From assembly GCA_964412845.1 (NCBI GenBank), contig CAYPQM010000249.1:1-7008 (forward strand): a stretch of DNA of 7,008 nt. The letters run 5' to 3'. Positions 5,919 to 7,008 of this stretch are shown piece after piece (positions within the stretch are counted from its first letter, which is position 1; each line of letters begins with the position of its first letter). The position numbers were made by a program, and so were the translations under genes. Under the pieces are notes generated by a model, which was given only the letters and a program-made list of their open reading frames with translations, was not told where the DNA came from and did not search any database. Origin of the DNA: JAWWPY01 sp964412845 (GTDB lineage Bacteria > Actinomycetota > Actinomycetes > Streptosporangiales > Streptosporangiaceae).

Positions 5919-6938
5919 TTACCCGGCCGCGGTCCGGCGGGCGGCCGGCGCTGTGGACCCCCGCACCACGAGTTCAGGCTCGAACAGGAGCTCCTCGGGA
6001 GCCACGGTGAGCCCTTCCACCTGGTGCACGAGCGTGCTGACCACGGCGCGGCCCATCGCGTCGATCGGCTGGCGGGTGGTGGTCAGCGGCGGGTCGGTAC
6101 AGCTCATGAAGGCCGAATCGTCATAGCCGATGACCGACACATCGCCGGGCACGGTGAGCCCGAGGCGGCGCACGGCCCTGATCGCGCCGAGCGCGATGAC
6201 GTCGCTGCCGCAGATGATGCCGGAGACTCCCGCGCGCACCAGCTGAGTGGCGGCCGCGTGCCCGGCTTCCAGCGAGAACATGGTGCGCTCCACCGCCCCG
6301 GCCGGATCGACTCCGGTTCGCTGGGCGATGGCCAGGAACGCGGCCAGCTTGCGGCGCGACGGCATGTGGTCCTCGGGGCCGATCACCAGGCCGACGCGCT
6401 GGTGGCCCAGGGACGCCAGGTGGCCGAAGGCCTGCTCGACGGCGGCGGCGTCGTCAACAGAGACCCGGGGGAAGCCGATGTGATCGACCGCCGCGTTGAC
6501 CAGCACCGCGGGCACTCCCCGCTCCAGCAGCAACTGGTAATGGTCGTGCGGGGAGTCAGCCTCGGCGTAGTTGCCGCCGGCGAAGACCATCCCGGACACC
6601 TGCTGCCCGAGCAGCATGCGCACATAGTCCGCCTCGGACAGGCCGCCGGCCGCGCGGACGCACAGCACGGGGGTGAAGCCCTGCTGCGTCAGTCCCACGC
6701 CGACGACCTCGGCCAGCGCGGGGAAGATCGGGTTCTGCAGCTCAGGCAGGACCAAGCCGACCAGCCTGCCGCGCTCGCCGCGGAGCTTGGTCGGGCGCTC
6801 GTATCCCAGCACATCCAGCGCGGTCAGCACGGCGTCCCGGGTCGTCTGGGAGACTCCCTGCTTGCCGTTCAGCACCCGGCTGACCGTTGCCTCGCTGACC
6901 CCTACCTTCTTCGCCACATCCGCAAGCCGCCGTGTCAT
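5919..6938 (-). CDS. LacI/MalR-type transcriptional regulator
   Basis: A 339-residue DNA-binding regulator of the LacI-GalR family, of normal length. Residues 1-55 hold the helix-turn-helix: TRRLADVAKKVGV, then the recognition helix SEATVSRVLNGKQGVS (15-30), and the hinge region GYERPTKLRGER. Residues from about 59 form the periplasmic-binding-protein-like sensor domain, starting RLVGLVLPELQNPIFPALAE and including the family motifs GSDVIALGAIRA, VPGDVSVIGYDDS and DPPLTTTRQP. From memory the protein resembles actinobacterial MalR-type regulators of alpha-glucoside use; the true ligand is not determined. An in-frame ATG exists at 6965, but it lies upstream of a perfect TATAAT, and HTH proteins of this family begin close to MTRRLADVA, so 6938 is chosen. 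The mRNA is probably leaderless. Its targets are probably nearby sugar-use genes beyond the right edge, or itself. Confidence 0.94.
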   Translation of the reverse strand: MTRRLADVAKKVGVSEATVSRVLNGKQGVSQTTRDAVLTALDVLGYERPTKLRGERGRLVGLVLPELQNPIFPALAEVVGVGLTQQGFTPVLCVRAAGGLSEADYVRMLLGQQVSGMVFAGGNYAEADSPHDHYQLLLERGVPAVLVNAAVDHIGFPRVSVDDAAAVEQAFGHLASLGHQRVGLVIGPEDHMPSRRKLAAFLAIAQRTGVDPAGAVERTMFSLEAGHAAATQLVRAGVSGIICGSDVIALGAIRAVRRLGLTVPGDVSVIGYDDSAFMSCTDPPLTTTRQPIDAMGRAVVSTLVHQVEGLTVAPEELLFEPELVVRGSTAPAARRTAAG

Positions 6939-6944
6939 GCCGCA

Positions 6945-6975
6945 ATTATACGGCGATTGACGCAAGTATTTGCAA
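6945..6975 (-). promoter_or_regulatory. lacI promoter with perfect TATAAT, leaderless start
   Basis: TATAAT (6950-6945) is followed by six bases and the ATG at 6938, so transcription should begin at or next to the start codon. A TTGCAA at 6975-6970 lies 19 bases upstream of the -10 box as a possible -35 box; spacing is slightly long. A consensus -10 box stands out in DNA this GC-rich. Confidence 0.65.
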
Positions 6976-6996
6976 GAGTTTGCGGCCTAGAGCAAG
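6961..6996. promoter_or_regulatory. Phased GCAA/TTGC half-site cluster, candidate LacI-type operator
   Basis: GCAAG occurs at 6962, 6972 and 6992 and GCGG at 6982, giving a 10-base repeat. Inverted TTGC half-sites occur at 6970 and 6980, including GCAA-gtat-TTGC (6962-6973) and the palindrome TTGCAA (6970-6975). The cluster covers the presumed -35 region of lacI, so bound regulator could block its own promoter. It may also serve a divergent gene beyond the right edge. Confidence 0.5.
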
Positions 6997-7008
6997 TCAC
7001 TTTCTGCT

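Noticed and set aside
6957..6993. Plus-strand TTGACG as a -35 box for a divergent gene
   Set aside because: No TAnnnT box follows at 16-19 bases; the nearest TAG-type sequence is about 25 bases away and does not match.
1..7008. CRISPR arrays, tRNA or rRNA genes, insertion sequences
   Set aside because: None seen by eye: no repeat-spacer pattern, no transposase frame and no cloverleaf recognised.

Overview
The window is high-GC DNA with strong G/C preference at codon third positions, GTGA/ATGA gene overlaps and apparently leaderless promoters. This suggests an actinobacterium; I cannot name the genus. Every gene I can support lies on the minus strand, so transcription runs right to left.

Right part (about 4973-7008): a LacI/MalR-type sugar-responsive regulator (5919-6938) has a perfect TATAAT box six bases from its ATG, so it is probably translated from a leaderless mRNA. 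Upstream of that box is a helically phased cluster of GCAA/TTGC half-sites, a candidate operator for this or a related regulator. Fifty-two bases downstream of lacI lies a pirin-family cupin (4973-5866) with all four metal ligands.

Middle (about 4258-4972): this long region holds no convincing gene. It has lower GC than its surroundings and several strong inverted repeats: a perfect 11-bp hairpin, a 9-bp hairpin, and a 58-nt element that can fold either as a three-way junction or as a competing hairpin. It looks like a structured 5' leader or regulatory region for the glycosylation operon to its left.

Left part (1-4257, possibly starting at 4392): three translationally coupled genes. First is an unusual single-chain fusion of a DPM1-like GT2 domain, a GtrA membrane domain and an HPr-kinase/PEPCK-like P-loop domain. 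It overlaps by GTGA a GT-C (GT39/ArnT/PMT-like) polyprenyl-phosphate-sugar-dependent glycosyltransferase with an AGGAGG ribosome-binding site. That gene in turn overlaps by ATGA the start of a secreted protein with a clear signal peptide, which runs off the left edge.

The parts fit a membrane glycosylation pathway: a lipid-linked sugar is made or bound on the inside, moved across by GtrA, and transferred outside by the GT-C enzyme, with the co-translated secreted protein as a possible acceptor. The GT2 domain has lost both aspartates of its metal-binding DxD motif, and a kinase-like domain has been added. The fusion protein may therefore be a regulatory or repurposed version of the classical GT2-GtrA enzyme. 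This is the most interesting object in the window.
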